A stretch of DNA of 64,000 bases. It comes from Sthenelais limicola. Its lineage: Eukaryota > Annelida > Polychaeta > Phyllodocida > Sigalionidae. Location of the stretch: NCBI GenBank assembly GCA_942159475.1, contig OW804094.1:16489708-16553707 (forward strand), in the 5' to 3' direction. Both the position numbers and the translations under genes were made by a program. The stretch's first letter is position 1; each line of letters opens with the position of its first letter. Positions 41,470-52,317 of the stretch are shown one piece after another. Below the pieces are notes generated by a model. The model did not search any database, had not been told where the DNA came from, and saw only the letters and a list, made by a program, of their open reading frames with translations.

Positions 41470-41652
41470 ATATAGCTAAGCATGGCGCTTAAATATTCAG
41501 CCCAAATCCGATAACATCTGATGCGAACAACCTGTTACAACGATAAATTTCAGCAATTCAATATGGAATTCACTATCGATCAATTTGGTGCGGGAAATAC
41601 CGCCACCCTTACCTAAATCGTAATCAGTTTTTACTTTTTATCATCTCTATGA

Positions 41653-41889
41653 GGGCCTGAGTTTCAGAAAATGTACAATCTACAGTTCTACACTCCCTAC
41701 AAATTGTTGTTAAATTAGAGTGAAAACATGATAAATGCTAGGTATATCTGAGTGTATTCTGTATTGTATTCATTCAATAACTCTGTCTGGTTATGTTGAA
41801 CAGTATTTTGAACCTTATTTTTGCCTTAAATTAGGGTTATTTGAGAGGATTTGAGAAGGTGAATTGTACATTTTCTGACAATCTGACCC
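41653..41889 (+). mobile_element. MITE-A copy 45 (subfamily c)
   Basis: Left end GGGCCTGAGTTTCAGAAA, right end GACAATCTGACCC. Flanks ATGA and TTGA differ by one base. Confidence 0.88.
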
Positions 41890-42199
41890 TTGACTGGCTG
41901 TAACCAGAGAAGAGATGTACTACTGCACGTAATGACCAACAATGACAAAGTAGATTGTGATGAAATAAAACAACAATACATCGCCAATAGCGAGAGTTGC
42001 AGGCAATAATAATTAATACTTGAAACGATGGTATTGCATGACCAGAGGCTTTCTAAGCTGTGGGTTTCTTTAGATGCTAGCATTCTACTGTGCCACAGGG
42101 ACCCGGTACTGATTGAATGCATTGTCGCACGAATTATTATACAATCTGTCTCCCCGCTGGAGCGGCAAGTATTGCAATGCAGAGCATGGAATTCTCTCC
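41890..42199. other. Unannotated sequence before the pyrimidine array
   Basis: The long frame spanning 42028-43446 begins here and is open only because the downstream array is pyrimidine-rich. No gene is called. Confidence 0.4.
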
Positions 42200-43440
42200 T
42201 CAACGAGTCTCTTACCTCTGTTGTATTCTCGCTCTTTCTCTTGTCGCTTTTCTCTGCCCTTTCTGTCCTCAGTTCCGTCTCTTCGGCCCTTCAACCCTTT
42301 ATCCGCTCTTCCTCTCCTTCTCTCTTACTTTCTCTCCCCTCTCTTTTACTCCCACATTTTATCTACTCTCCCACTCGTTCTCTTATCTCTGTTGTATTCT
42401 CGCTCTTTCTCTTGTCGCTTTTCTCTGCCCTTTCTGTCCTCAGTTCTGTTCTCTCTTATCGCGTTATCTGCTCTCCCTCTTCTTCTCTCCCTCTTTTCTC
42501 TCACCTTCTCTCCCCTTGCTGTTACTCCCACATTTTATCTACTCTCCCACTCGATCTCTTAGCTCTGTTGTATTCTCGCTCTTTCTCTACTCGCTTTTCT
42601 CTGCCCTTTCTGTCCTCAATTCTGTTCTCTTCGGCCCTTCATCCCTTTATCCGCTCTTCCTCTCCTTCTCTCTCTTACGTTCTCTCCCCTTGCTGTTACT
42701 CCCACATTTCATGTACTCTCCCACTCGTTCTCTTAGCTCTGTTGTATTCTCGCTCTTTCACTCCTCACACTGTCTCTGCCCTTTCTCTCCTCAATTCTGT
42801 TCTCTTCGGCCCTTCATCCCTTTATCCGCTCTCCCTATCCTTTTCTCGCTCCTCTCTCTCACCTTCTCTCCCCTTGCTCTTACTCCGAAATGTTATCTAC
42901 TCTCCCACTCGATCTCTTAGCTCTGTTGTATTCTCGCTCTTTCTCTCCTTGCTCTTTCTCTGCCCTTTCTGTCCTCAGTTGTTTTCATTTGTACTTTTGT
43001 TCTCTCCTCTTTATCTCTTTATCTGCTCTCCCTCTCCTTCTCTCCCTCTTCTCTCTCACTTTCCGCTTTCTCTCTCTCTTGCCTCTGTCGCGTTCTCTTT
43101 CTATCTCTCCTCACTCTTTCTCTTCCCTCTGTCCTCAGTTTTTCTCATTCGAACTCTTGTTCTGTCCTGTACATCCCTTTGTTTCTTTATCCGCTCTCAC
43201 TCTCCTTCTCTCTCTCTTCTCTCTCTCACTTTCCTCTCTCTTATCTCTGTCGTGTTCAATTTTATCTGTTCTCTTCCTCTTTGTCCGCAGTTGTTCACAT
43301 TATGCCCTCTTCATCCCTTTGTCCACTCTACCTCTCCTTCTCTTCCTCTTCTTTTTCACTTTCTCTCCCCTCTCTCTCATTACATCTACTCTCCCACACC
43401 GCATCTACAGTCTCTCCTTTACTTTCCATCCCTTCTTTCA
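42200..43440. repeat. Pyrimidine-rich minisatellite, about 175-bp period
   Basis: TTGTATTCTCGCTCTTTCTC starts at 42221, 42392, 42568, 42742 and 42926 (spacings 171, 176, 174 and 184). Two or three more diverged units (CTGTCGCGTTCTC, CTGTCGTGTTCAA) run to 43440. Each unit has CTGCCCTTTCTGTCCTCAG, TTCATCCCTTTATCCGCTC and ACTCCCACATTTTATCTACT. Unit lengths are not multiples of three, and frames are open only because A-containing stop codons are rare. Confidence 0.92.
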
Positions 43441-43591
43441 CCTTAGTCTTATCCTTCCGCATCTCACCTTTCTCACCCCTCCCATTCCCTGCCACTAGCC
43501 GCTCTGTTCCTCTCTTACCCCTCCTCCATTTCTCTTTCATTCTCTACTCCCCTTTTTTATCTTACGCTTTTCTCTACCTCTTTCCCTATTC

Positions 43592-43748
43592 AGGTCAGGT
43601 CACCAGAAAATGAACAATCAGTAGCTCTACACATTTGGTCAATTCTGCAATATTCAACTAAAAAATGATAAATACTGGGTTTTATCTAGGGTATATTTGG
43701 TATCGAGTTGACGCAGACGATATGTTTTAGTTTCTGGAAACTTCGCCC
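43592..43748 (+). mobile_element. MITE-A copy 46 (subfamily d), internally deleted
   Basis: Left end AGGTCAGGTCACCAGAAA, then ATCGAGTTGACGCAGACG. About 70 bases are missing before TTTCTGGAAACTTCGCCC. Confidence 0.85.
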
Positions 43749-43759
43749 ATTTCCTCCTC

Positions 43760-43932
43760 ACAGGCAAGGAGGGAGGGAAAGGGGTGGGGAGAGAGAGGAG
43801 GCAGGGAGGGAGGGAAAGGGAATGGGGAGAGAGAGGAGAAGGCAGAGAAACAGTGGTGGCAGAGCAGGTAAAAAGGGGTGAATGGGTGGAATTTCCAGAA
43901 AATGCACAATTCACATTCAGAAACCATCACAT
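43760..43932 (+). repeat. GA-rich block with MITE-A end, duplicate of 44800-45000
   Basis: GAGGGAGGGAAAGGG units, AGAAACAGTGGTGGCAGAGC, AGGTAAAAAGGGGTGAATGG and a MITE-A subfamily d left end (43884-43932) occur in the same order near 44830-45000. This copy stops after AGAAACCATCACATAG. Confidence 0.85.
43884..43932 (-). mobile_element. MITE-A fragment 47 (subfamily d end)
   Basis: GGGTGGAATTTCCAGAAAAT, then CACATTCAGAAACC. Truncated at the duplication boundary. Confidence 0.8.
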
Positions 43933-44780
43933 AGCTCCCTTCTCCAGCTACCCCACCCGAGCCTAACAGAGACAATTAACAACTTTTATCCAGGCAGCGT
44001 GCCCCATCAGTTTATGCTGAAGCAGGAGCAGGAGCAGGAGGAGGAGAAGGAATGTGTTAAAGAATGTAAGCAATGGTGGAAGTGGTGTTGTGTGAATCAT
44101 CACAATTATGTAAAGGTGTATTATGTGAGCTGCTTGTGTCTCTGTCTACTCTCCTGCATAAAACATAATCTATAAAACCATCCGAGTGCAGGAGCGTGGA
44201 GGGAGCGGGGGGGTGGGGTGGGGAAGCCAGGCGCGAAGCCATGCACGAAGCCAATGAGGGCATGTTGGCTTCCAAACACCTTCCCCAGAATGGCAATGTA
44301 TAGAAATAATTTCCCACTCTATAGCCTTATGTGGCGGGGGGAATATCTCTTATAAATCAATCAAGTCAATAGATCCAGCACCGAATAGACCAACTCCACC
44401 GCATCATTCCACACGACCGGGACAATATCATTTCAGAGTGGCTTCAGCGATTGAGAGTGGCTTCCGAATGGCTTGAGCTATATGGCTTCTGCAATTCATA
44501 GTGGTAGAGGCAATTCAGGGCTAGGAGTAGATTTGTAGATAGCTTTTTGCATAATGTCCCTTCTTCCCGAATGTGGAAGTGTGGTGAATGTGCAGTTGTT
44601 CTATTGTATTAGAGTCTAATGTAGTTCTTGTAAGGTGGGCAGCGAGAGTGGAGGAGAAGGTGATGGGGGAGAGAGATCTTCTGCTCCTCTCACATTCTGG
44701 GACTGGATAATGGTTGGGTGGAGTGATGGCTGTAGGTTTATGTTGATCGGGAGACATGGAGTGAGGTGAAGGGATTGACA
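43933..44780. other. Unannotated stretch
   Basis: A short (GCAGGA)n/(GGAGAA)n tract lies at 44018-44050 and GC-richer DNA at 44190-44240. Open frames on both strands carry no recognised motif. Confidence 0.4.
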
Positions 44781-44794
44781 GTGAATGGATTCGG

Positions 44795-44960
44795 AGGGAG
44801 GGAAGGAGGGAGGGAAAGGGATTGGGGAGAGAGAGGAGGCAGGGAGGGAGGGAAAGGGATTGGGGAGAGAGAAGGCAGGGAGGGAGGGAAAGGGATTGGG
44901 GAGAGAGAGGAGAAGGAGGTAGAGAAACAGTGGTGGCAGAGCAGATAAAAAGGGGTGAAT
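44795..44960 (+). repeat. GGGAGGGAAAGGGATTGGGG tandem and MITE lead-in
   Basis: Three to four units of about 40-46 bases (GGAGGGAGGGAAAGGGATTG, GGGAGAGAGA) precede AGAAACAGTGGTGGCAGAGC. Sister of 43760-43884. Confidence 0.85.
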
Positions 44961-45195
44961 GGGTGAAATTTCCAGAAAATGCACAATTCACATTCAGAAA
45001 CCATCACAAATAACTCACATTTAATGCACAATTGAGACTAAAACTACAGTTCAGCATAGCCCAACAGATTGTTTAAATCAAGGTGATACTAAATATACTC
45101 AGATATACCTAGTGTTGACGACTTTTCAGCCTAATGTAGCAGAATTTACTAAATGTGTTGATCTGCCAACTGTACATTTCCTGAAAATATGACCC
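44961..45195 (-). mobile_element. MITE-A copy 48 (d/f mosaic)
   Basis: Left end GGGTGAAATTTCCAGAAA with CACATTCAGAAACC (d). Interior TTGTTTAAATCAAGG (f). Right end GAAAATATGACCC. Flanks GAAT and AAAT. Confidence 0.88.
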
Positions 45196-45197
45196 AA

Positions 45198-45571
45198 ATG
45201 TGATGTGTTATATGGAAATGAATCACAAGTCGCAAAATATGGATTTTGAGATATTATCATATTTGAAAAGATGAGATCAAGCCGATTCCAATGATAGTAA
45301 AGAGTAGGAGGTCAACTAAATATAGAACTATATTTTAAGTTTGATTTTTTCAGTTTTGAAAAGTTTGCAATATTCACTAGTGGACAATTACTAGGAAAGT
45401 AGCTAAATATACTGTATTAGATGACCTTAAAGATAAATAGATACTTTAATACACTGTCTTGAAATTTAATACATGTATGTATTCATGCCATGACAAGCGT
45501 TAAACAACCCAAAACTAAAAACATTCCAACAAATACATCTTGTGAATAAAAGACTTTGAAAAATCTTTTAC
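45198..45571 (-). mobile_element. MITE-B copy abutting MITE-A copy 48
   Basis: Left end ATGTGATGTGTTATATGGAA starts within the MITE-A TSD. GATCAAGCCGATTCCAATGA and TTTTAAGTTTGATTTTTTCA follow. The right end is truncated after AAGACTTTGAAAAATC. Confidence 0.85.
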
Positions 45572-45858
45572 ATGTTGAATTATGAATTTTAATCTTTTAA
45601 GTCTGCGGCGTATCCCTGGGGTTCCAGGGACTTTACAAGTATGGTAAAACCTAATTGGGTTTCTTTTTTATATTTTTTACTGGGCCTAGTTCAGCCCCTA
45701 CAGCTGTTTCTCAAAAAGTACCATGTGGTCCCCAAGGGTTGTACTTGTGGTAGTTACAGCATGGTTGGGAATGCAACAAGTGCACTACAACCTCCTTGCT
45801 TCCCCATCCTCCTTCCCTCTTATGAATATATCAGCTTGTACCGAGTCAGAATACATAT
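45572..45858. other. Unannotated sequence
   Basis: Nothing recognised. A frame starting 45641 runs into the MITE. Confidence 0.35.
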
Positions 45859-46093
45859 GGGTCAGATTTTCAGAAAATGTACAATTCGCCTTCACCAATC
45901 CTCTCAAATAACCCACATTTAAGACAAAAATGAGCTTCAAAATGCAGTTTAACATAACGGAACTGATACTTTAAATCAATGCCATACCAAATATACTCAG
46001 ATACCCCCGATATTCATCATTTATCAGCCCAATTTAGCAGACCTCCCTAAATGTGTAGAGCTGCCAATTGTACATTTTGTGAAAAACTGATCC
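45859..46093 (-). mobile_element. MITE-A copy 49 (subfamily a)
   Basis: Left end consensus, right end GTGAAAAACTGATCC. Flanks ATAT and GTAT. Confidence 0.9.
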
Positions 46094-46220
46094 GTATATT
46101 GCCCTTAGAGAAACGGGGTGCATTGTGTCCTTCCCTATCAATTTAAAGCCGTATTCTCACCTGGGAATTCCCAACCAAGAATGTCGGTTCACTCCTCTAC
46201 CTTCAATCCATACAAATATT

Positions 46221-46447
46221 GGGTCAGGTCACCACAAAATGTACAATCGATAGCTCCACACATTGAGTAAATTCTGCTAAATTCGACAGAAAAAATATCA
46301 TATAGCTATATCTGAGTATATTCGGTATTGAATTGAGGATGATTTTGGTTATATTGAATTGTGTTTTGAATCCCATTTCTATACTCAATTTAGTGATTTA
46401 GGAGGGTTTCTGAATGTGAATAGTGCATTTTCCGGAAATTCCATCCT
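46221..46447 (+). mobile_element. MITE-A copy 50 (subfamily d)
   Basis: Left end GGGTCAGGTCACCACAAA, interior GAATTGAGGATGATTTTGG, right end GGAAATTCCATCC. Confidence 0.85.
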
Positions 46448-46820
46448 GTTACACCTGAATTAAATTAAGTTTAAGATAAAACAAAAATGACCAGCAGTTT
46501 TATCCAGATTTCCCATGTGATAATGAATTGATAGATGAATTGCTATAACCAACTGGTAATAGGGATGAAGAAATCTGGTTTTTACTTATACGGATAGCTT
46601 CGATGTATTCTATTTTAGCATGCAGCGGTTAAATTAAAAAAAAGGATGTTTGTAAATTGTAGTTGAATATATATGGCAGTACATACATTTTTGCATTTCT
46701 CCTATTAATGTTTCGGGAGCATGAAACGTACCAACTTGTTGGAATTGTCTTCTGAAATAAAATATGTTTAAACAAAATTAAAAAATTGTCCAAGCCCTGA
46801 GACAATGCCCTGGTGCTGGA
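46448..46820. other. Unannotated AT-rich sequence
   Basis: Nothing recognised. Confidence 0.35.
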
Positions 46821-46825
46821 GTAAC

Positions 46826-46892
46826 AAGGGCTGGTGCAGTAGGCTGATGCAATAAGGGCTGGTGCAGTAGGCTGGTGCAGTAGGCTGGTGCA
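46826..46892. repeat. Short tandem of GGCTGGTGCAGTA
   Basis: Four to five units of 13 bases, some with GATGCAATA variants. Confidence 0.8.
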
Positions 46893-47449
46893 GCACCCGA
46901 GTGGTGACAGGTGCACGGATGTGGGTTACTGGAGGATCAGTAGAGGCTGACAAGGGATTATCCCACGTGTAGATTATCACTGCTGATAATACCACACTGC
47001 TACCAGGCCTGTAACAGCCACAACACAAGGCTACTACTGGAGCGTCCACAGAAAGGCTTTTGCATCTTCAAAGCTACTAACAAATTTACATGTTTTCAGT
47101 GCACTGTCTACATTCTGAACACAATACTCATATTCATTAAATAAACTTTCAAGGAGGGCCCAAGAAATCTTTCACAAATCTTTAGGGGGGGGCTCATACA
47201 ATTTTACACATCATTACACACGTGAGCAGTTAGAAAGGTGCAGTTTGGGGTTGCAGTTTGGTTGATCCGGATTGTTCATGTGTACAGTTCAGCCAAAGAC
47301 GCAATTTCATTGGTGCAGCGTAGGCCAGATGACGTCGTCCTGACCGCGTAACTTAGGCCTACAAATTGCGGTGAATCAAGCTTCCTCGAGCTAAACTATA
47401 GGCTAAACAAGTTAAATCTACTTTTTAACATCCAAATAGAGTCTGTAAT
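46893..47449. other. Unannotated sequence
   Basis: No repeat or gene recognised. Confidence 0.35.
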
Positions 47450-47588
47450 AAATAGCAATTGGCCCTCTGTTCGGGTTCAAACTGATCTTGACCTCTCAGA
47501 AAACGGGAACTCACCCCATTCGGGGTTCCTCCCGTTTTCTGAGGGGGTCTCGATCAGTTTGAACCCTCCATCGTGCCATTTGCTATAA
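47450..47588. mobile_element. Long palindromic hairpin MITE
   Basis: Arms of about 60 bases: outer ATAGCAATTGGCC / GCCATTTGCTAT, middle GGGTTCAAACTGATC / GATCAGTTTGAACCC, inner CTCAGAAAACGGGA / TCCCGTTTTCTGAG, with a small loop at GAACTCACCCCATTCGG. Single copy in this window. Superfamily not assigned. Confidence 0.85.
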
Positions 47589-47733
47589 AGAATCAACCCC
47601 AGTGGTTAATTATGAACAGTCCCTAAGCATACCTCTCCCCCCTCCCCTTCCCATCATTTTGCAACCCAAAGCTTCCCACATCCCCTATACAGATCTAGCT
47701 AGTTAGCGGCCGAGCAACAATTCCACCATATCA

Positions 47734-47965
47734 GGGTGAAATCGCCAGAAAATGCACAATTGACATTTGTCAATCATCTCAAATAATCAAGATTTAAGAT
47801 AAAATTACAATCAAAATAAAGTTGAATATAACCAAACATGTTTTTTTAATCAACTAAATGCAAAATATATTCAGATATACCTAGTATTGCCCACATTTCA
47901 GTCCAATGTAGCAGAATTATGAAATGTGTAGAGCTGCCGATTGTATATTTTCTGAAAATCCCATC
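47734..47965 (-). mobile_element. MITE-A copy 51 (subfamily g)
   Basis: Left end GGGTGAAATCGCCAGAAA, interior CATGTTTTTTTAATCAACT. The right end CTGAAAATCCCATC is mutated. Confidence 0.88.
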
Positions 47966-48245
47966 TACCCTGTTCCTGCAATGTTCTACAGGAATCAATG
48001 CTCCCACTTGTAAGCCTAGTAAGCCAATAGAACACTGTCAGCTGGCAGCGGGATTCGGAATGAAGAGGTGCAAATAGAATGTTTTATTATTCGGAACATC
48101 GGTGGGACATTCCGAAATGTGTATTATAGAAATGCTACATAGGGAATGAGCTTCGGTTGTACAGTCTGTCCTGATCAGGGTTTACATGAACTGTGAATAT
48201 GAAACTTGATAAAAGCCTGGACCTTGCAAAATCGAATAATAACAT
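47966..48245. other. Unannotated sequence
   Basis: Nothing recognised. Confidence 0.35.
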
Positions 48246-48249
48246 ATCT

Positions 48250-48434
48250 GCATATTTCTAGAAATATTGCAAACTTGTTTTTCAAAAATAAAAATATCAA
48301 ACTTATAATATAGAAATACTTATTAGATGTCCTATGTTTTACTATCATTAGAATCGGCTTGATCTCATCTTTTCAAATATGATGACATCTCAAAATCCGC
48401 GACTTGTGACTCATTTCCCTGTATCACATCACAT
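48250..48434 (+). mobile_element. MITE-B right-half fragment
   Basis: ATTTCTAGAAATATTGCAAA through ATTAGAATCGGCTTGATCTC to TGTATCACATCACATA. MITE-A copy 52 lies directly against its end. Confidence 0.82.
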
Positions 48435-48437
48435 ATA

Positions 48438-48664
48438 CGGTCAAGTCTTCAGAAAATGTACAATTGGTCTTCACCAATCCCCTCTTATAACCCAAATTTA
48501 AGACGAAAAACAGGTTCAAAATACAGTTCAACATAACCAGAAAAATTCATTGAATGAATTCAATACAGAATATACTCAGTATATATATCATTCGTCACTC
48601 TAATTTAGCAGAATTTGAGAGATGTGTAAAACTGTAGATTGTGCATTTTCTATAGATCTGACCC
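48438..48664 (-). mobile_element. MITE-A copy 52 (subfamily c), TSD TATA
   Basis: Left end CGGTCAAGTCTTCAGAAA, interior ATTGAATGAATTCAATACAG, right end TATAGATCTGACCC. TATA both sides. It targeted the terminal bases of MITE-B. Confidence 0.92.
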
Positions 48665-48996
48665 TATAGTGAATGTCTGAGAGGGAAAGGCTACTTGAGT
48701 AGGTGGACAGGTAGTACAAAGTGCAGAGACATAAACCCAGGAGGAATGGCCGCCAGACCACAATTAAGTGTTTTCCTCTGCTGGAAGTGCGGGACTACTG
48801 CGGTGACGCATCACAAAGCTTGTCCCTGGTGTTTATTTCTCTCCATGAATACTTGATAACACAAAGATGTGCAAGCCTTCTTGTCATTTCTCTTATCTTG
48901 TTAGCTTGATGTGGTGTTAAATGTAAGAAAAGGGCCTCTTCTGGACATCGTCATTCTGATCTATTTTAAAAACACCAGGAACCAATACACGCTATA
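48665..48996. other. Unannotated sequence
   Basis: Nothing recognised. Confidence 0.35.
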
Positions 48997-48998
48997 AT

Positions 48999-49342
48999 AG
49001 GGGATTTGCATAGACGCCATTTTGAATCTAGATTCGCATGGAATTATGGGACTAATGGTACAGTATAAAATCTATAGAAAACATGTTATCTTTAGCTAGG
49101 AATATTTTCCAGTGGTCCAATATCAATATCCATGAGATTTAGATGTTTCTTTAACACACGACTTCATCTTTCCCATCATGCATTTGGTTTCTATAGATCA
49201 TTTACACAGGCTATGATATTGTTGAAAATATTCTTGCAATTTTCCATAAAAATCTTGCTGAATATTTCTATGTCAGATTTGAACTGAATCTATCCCAGCA
49301 TGCACTGTCATAGACATGCGCAGTGAGACATGCAAATCCCCT
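48999..49342 (+). mobile_element. MITE-C copy 3, complete, TSD AT
   Basis: Left AGGGGATTTGCATAGACGCC, right ACATGCAAATCCCCT, AT on both sides. Both ends retain an exact ATTTGCAT / ATGCAAAT octamer. Confidence 0.93.
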
Positions 49343-49704
49343 ATACGAACCTGTTGGGCACACAAAACAACTATGCATAATCAACACACTGTTATATAAA
49401 GAGCGTTATATAAATACACTCATATATAATTACTCATGATACCATCTTGCAATATCAAAGAGATTTACCTAAAACCAAAATAATGAGGGCCACGTCTGAG
49501 GCGTTGACTCACTGGTGGATTGCTCCCTTTATTACACCCCTGTGCTGTTGCTTCCTATACCTTCAGCATTGTATGTCACACTTGGTCAAAGTGGTGCATA
49601 ACATGTGAGTTATGTCACCCTTGGCGCATACAACAAGTAGGTCCGCCAAAAACTTAAATTACTTCTTTTATTTTTAATTATTTATATTTTTTATTTATTA
49701 ATGG
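49343..49704. other. Unannotated sequence
   Basis: Nothing recognised. Confidence 0.35.
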
Positions 49705-49867
49705 GGTGTAATAAATATGGAACAAAGCTCGGGTGAAGTCTGTACACTTGTTAGTGACCTCGGGAGCGCAGAAGATCTCGGGCTAACGCCCTCTATCTTC
49801 CCGCGCACCCTCGGTCAATAACAAGTGTACAGACTTCCCCCTTGCTTGGTTCCATCTATTTATTACC
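49705..49867. mobile_element. Large inverted repeat (hairpin MITE)
   Basis: GGTGTAATAAATATGGAAC and GAAGTCTGTACACTTGTTA at the left are mirrored by TAACAAGTGTACAGACTTC and GTTCCATCTATTTATTACC at the right. Arms are about 55 bases with a GC-rich, CpG-containing loop. No transposase and no second copy in the window. Confidence 0.82.
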
Positions 49868-50028
49868 TGTGAAAATATAATTCAGCATGGCTTGTAAATC
49901 TCCTAAAATAAATGGAGGAGACCGGCTGACTCAATCATTTGATGAATAAAAGTTAAACAAACAAACAAACAAACGCTCAGAATCTTACCTAGAAACAAGA
50001 CAAAATAGCGTAGAAAATTACGCAAATT

Positions 50029-50297
50029 TATGATGTGTTTCAGGAAAATGCGTCATAAGTCGCGAAATTGATATTTTTCAAAGTCATTTTTCACAAGATC
50101 TCTTTTTAGGAACTTTCTCATTTTTTAGGTATGTACCGTTTGGAGTCATATGAATGCGAATTCGAAGACTAGGTATTTAATATATGATTGCATTTCTAAG
50201 GACATCTTATAATAGAGTATATCTAACTACTTTAATAGTAATTATGCTCTCCAAACAATTGCTAAGTTTATTTTCCAAAAGTAAAAATATAAAATTT
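50029..50297 (+). mobile_element. MITE-B left part, right end replaced by a SINE-like head
   Basis: TATGATGTGTTTCAGGAAAA, GTCATAAGTCGCGAAATTG, then the body to AAAGTAAAAATATAAAATT, where the next feature starts. Confidence 0.82.
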
Positions 50298-50298
50298 G

Positions 50299-50420
50299 GT
50301 AGTATAGTGGTTAGGAAACTCGCTTGTGAAGCACAAGGTTGGAAGTTTTTTCTCTCTGCTTTGCCTTCACTGGTTCTTTCTCTGTCTCTTATTTTTTAAG
50401 GATTTTATTCATTCAGCATC
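50299..50420 (+). mobile_element. tRNA-derived SINE-like element (degenerate)
   Basis: TAGTATAGTGGTTAGGAAAC resembles a tRNA 5' half with an A box. CTCGCTTGTGAAGC gives an anticodon arm with GTG in the loop (His-like). AAGGTTGGAAG corresponds to a weakened B box (GGTTCGAA-type). A CT-rich tail and TTTTATTCATTC follow. The T-arm/B-box decay and missing acceptor pairing exclude a functional tRNA. Confidence 0.5.
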
Positions 50421-50980
50421 TCAAGACATGGTTCACAATGAAAACAGTGGAGAACAGGTAACACGGGTACATTTGTGGCCTTCTACCTGCTGCTGCAGTC
50501 TACAGTTTAACACATACAAAACACAACTAAACATTACAGACATCTCTTGCAATGATTTTACGATTAGGCCAAAATTGTATCTTACTTTTTTTGTAAACGG
50601 GTTTTCCTAACCCGGAACTGTCAAAAGGCACATTCCCATGTTCAAAACAACTATTGTTATGAAGAAGACATTTTTTTCAGTTCCTAAGAGGTGGTTTCCA
50701 AACAAACAAAAATAACAAAAAAAAAGTTACCACCCCCCCAACCTAGTTTTCAGCCAGATAAATCGGAAACACACCTATTTTTTTTTTGGCCTTATGATGA
50801 TTTACGATTTTGAAGGGAAAAATTGCCAGTAAAACTCCTTCAATTCACGAAATTGGTGCTGAGCGTGTAGAAGTCATGATTGCATTGACCCAACCCCTAG
50901 AAAACAGTTGAGCGGACACAGGGCTTTAAATAACAAGCCTAGGTCTAATATCTTTAGACACTTCATATCAAACACCTTAT
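50421..50980. other. Unannotated stretch
   Basis: Nothing recognised. TTTTATTC near 50401 could be a minus-strand polyadenylation signal. Confidence 0.35.
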
Positions 50981-51215
50981 GGGTCAGATTTTCAGAAAAT
51001 GTACAATTGGCAGCTGTACACATTTAGTAAATTCTGCTAAATTAGGCTGCAATTTAGCTAATAGTATGTAAATTTGAGTATATTTGGCCTTGCATTGATT
51101 GTAGCAATCGGTTTGGCTAGGTTGAACTGTATTTTGAACTTTATTCTTGTCTGAAATGTGGGTTATTTGAGAGGATTGTCGAAGGTGAATGGTACATTTT
51201 CTGAAAATCTGACCC
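50981..51215 (+). mobile_element. MITE-A copy 53 (subfamily b), TSD TTAT
   Basis: Intact ends, TTAT on both sides. Confidence 0.95.
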
Positions 51216-51517
51216 TTATACACCCCACATTGCCTTACACCCAAGGGCCATAGTGCCAGGCTCCATATACTCGGTTGCTAAACTAACATAAGAGAAGCTG
51301 TCTCTATGGTAACCGGTATGCGCATGTCAGATAGAGGCCTAGGTGTGGTCCCAGGGGCTAGTGGCAAGATATAGTGACAATGGTGGCCCAACTCGCCCGG
51401 TGTAGTGTGTTAAATAAGGCCTTAGCCCCAGGATATCATGTGGCATATAATGGTTTGCCAGTGTTGGGCCACCGTGACTGTCAGGTGACTATGAGGGTGT
51501 GATATGAAATATGAAAT
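51216..51517. other. Unannotated sequence
   Basis: Nothing recognised. Confidence 0.35.
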
Positions 51518-51753
51518 GGGTCAGATTTTCAGAAAATGTACAATTGGCAGCTCTACACATTCTGAAAATTCTCCTAAATTAAGCGGAAAAATGAAGAACA
51601 CTGGGTATATCTGAGTATATGTGGTATCGCATTGATTTAAAGTATCAGTTCCGTTATGTTAAACTGCATTTTGAAGCTCATTTTTGTCTTAAATATGGGT
51701 TGTTGTAGAGGATTTAATGAAGGCCAATTTTACATTTTCTGAAAATCTGACCC
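51518..51753 (+). mobile_element. MITE-A copy 54 (subfamily a), TSD AAAT
   Basis: Intact ends, AAAT on both sides. Confidence 0.95.
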
Positions 51754-51969
51754 AAATATTTGATATAGTGGGTTAAGGTATTGCTGCTACCTTGTAAATT
51801 GTATTGGATCGATAGAAAGAAATACCCACTGTTGCTGCTCGTTTCGTTATGCTAAAGAGGGCTCGTTATAACTATTGTAATCGTTTATAAACAGCTCTTA
51901 TCGTTAGTAATTTGTACAGGTATATTCAGTGTGGGTTCAGATTTGTAGGAGCAGCTCATGTTTTTTTAA

Positions 51970-52029
51970 TATTATAACGATACAATGACGATTATGACAA
52001 GCGATATTAACGATACGATTAACGATACG
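51970..52029. repeat. Short (TAACGATACGAT)n tract
   Basis: ACGATACAATGACGATTATG and ATTAACGATACG units directly precede a truncated MITE-A. Confidence 0.65.
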
Positions 52030-52208
52030 CAAAATTAGGCTGCAATTTGGTCAATACTAGGAAAATTCGAGTATATTCAGCATTGCATTGATTCTAGCAA
52101 TGTGTTTGGTTAGGTTGAACTGCATTTTGAACTTTATATTCGTCAGAAATTTGGGTTATTTGAGAAGATTGGTGAAGTTGAATTGTACATTTTCTGAAAA
52201 TCTGACCC
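52030..52208 (+). mobile_element. MITE-A copy 55 (subfamily b), left-truncated
   Basis: Begins GCAAAATTAGGCTGCAATTT. Right end GAAAATCTGACCC. Confidence 0.88.
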
Positions 52209-52317
52209 ATATCTATGCTACAGTACTGGTGCTTACTGAGATTTAGATGTTTGTGTAGGTGGGAGATCATATGGTGGACGTGTTTGGTGAGTAGAGACTG
52301 AGGAAAGGTAGAAGTGA

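Noticed and set aside
42028..43446. 472-codon open frame, the longest in the window
   Set aside because: It spans a 175-bp pyrimidine minisatellite with non-triplet unit lengths. Other frames of the same DNA are equally open, and composition is only Ser/Leu/Pro/Phe.
43560..43600. Pyrimidine tract plus CAG|GTCAGG before MITE-A copy 46
   Set aside because: The GT belongs to the MITE end and GTCAGG is a poor donor.
50299..50370. A functional tRNA-His gene
   Set aside because: The B box is mutated, and the acceptor and T stems do not pair.
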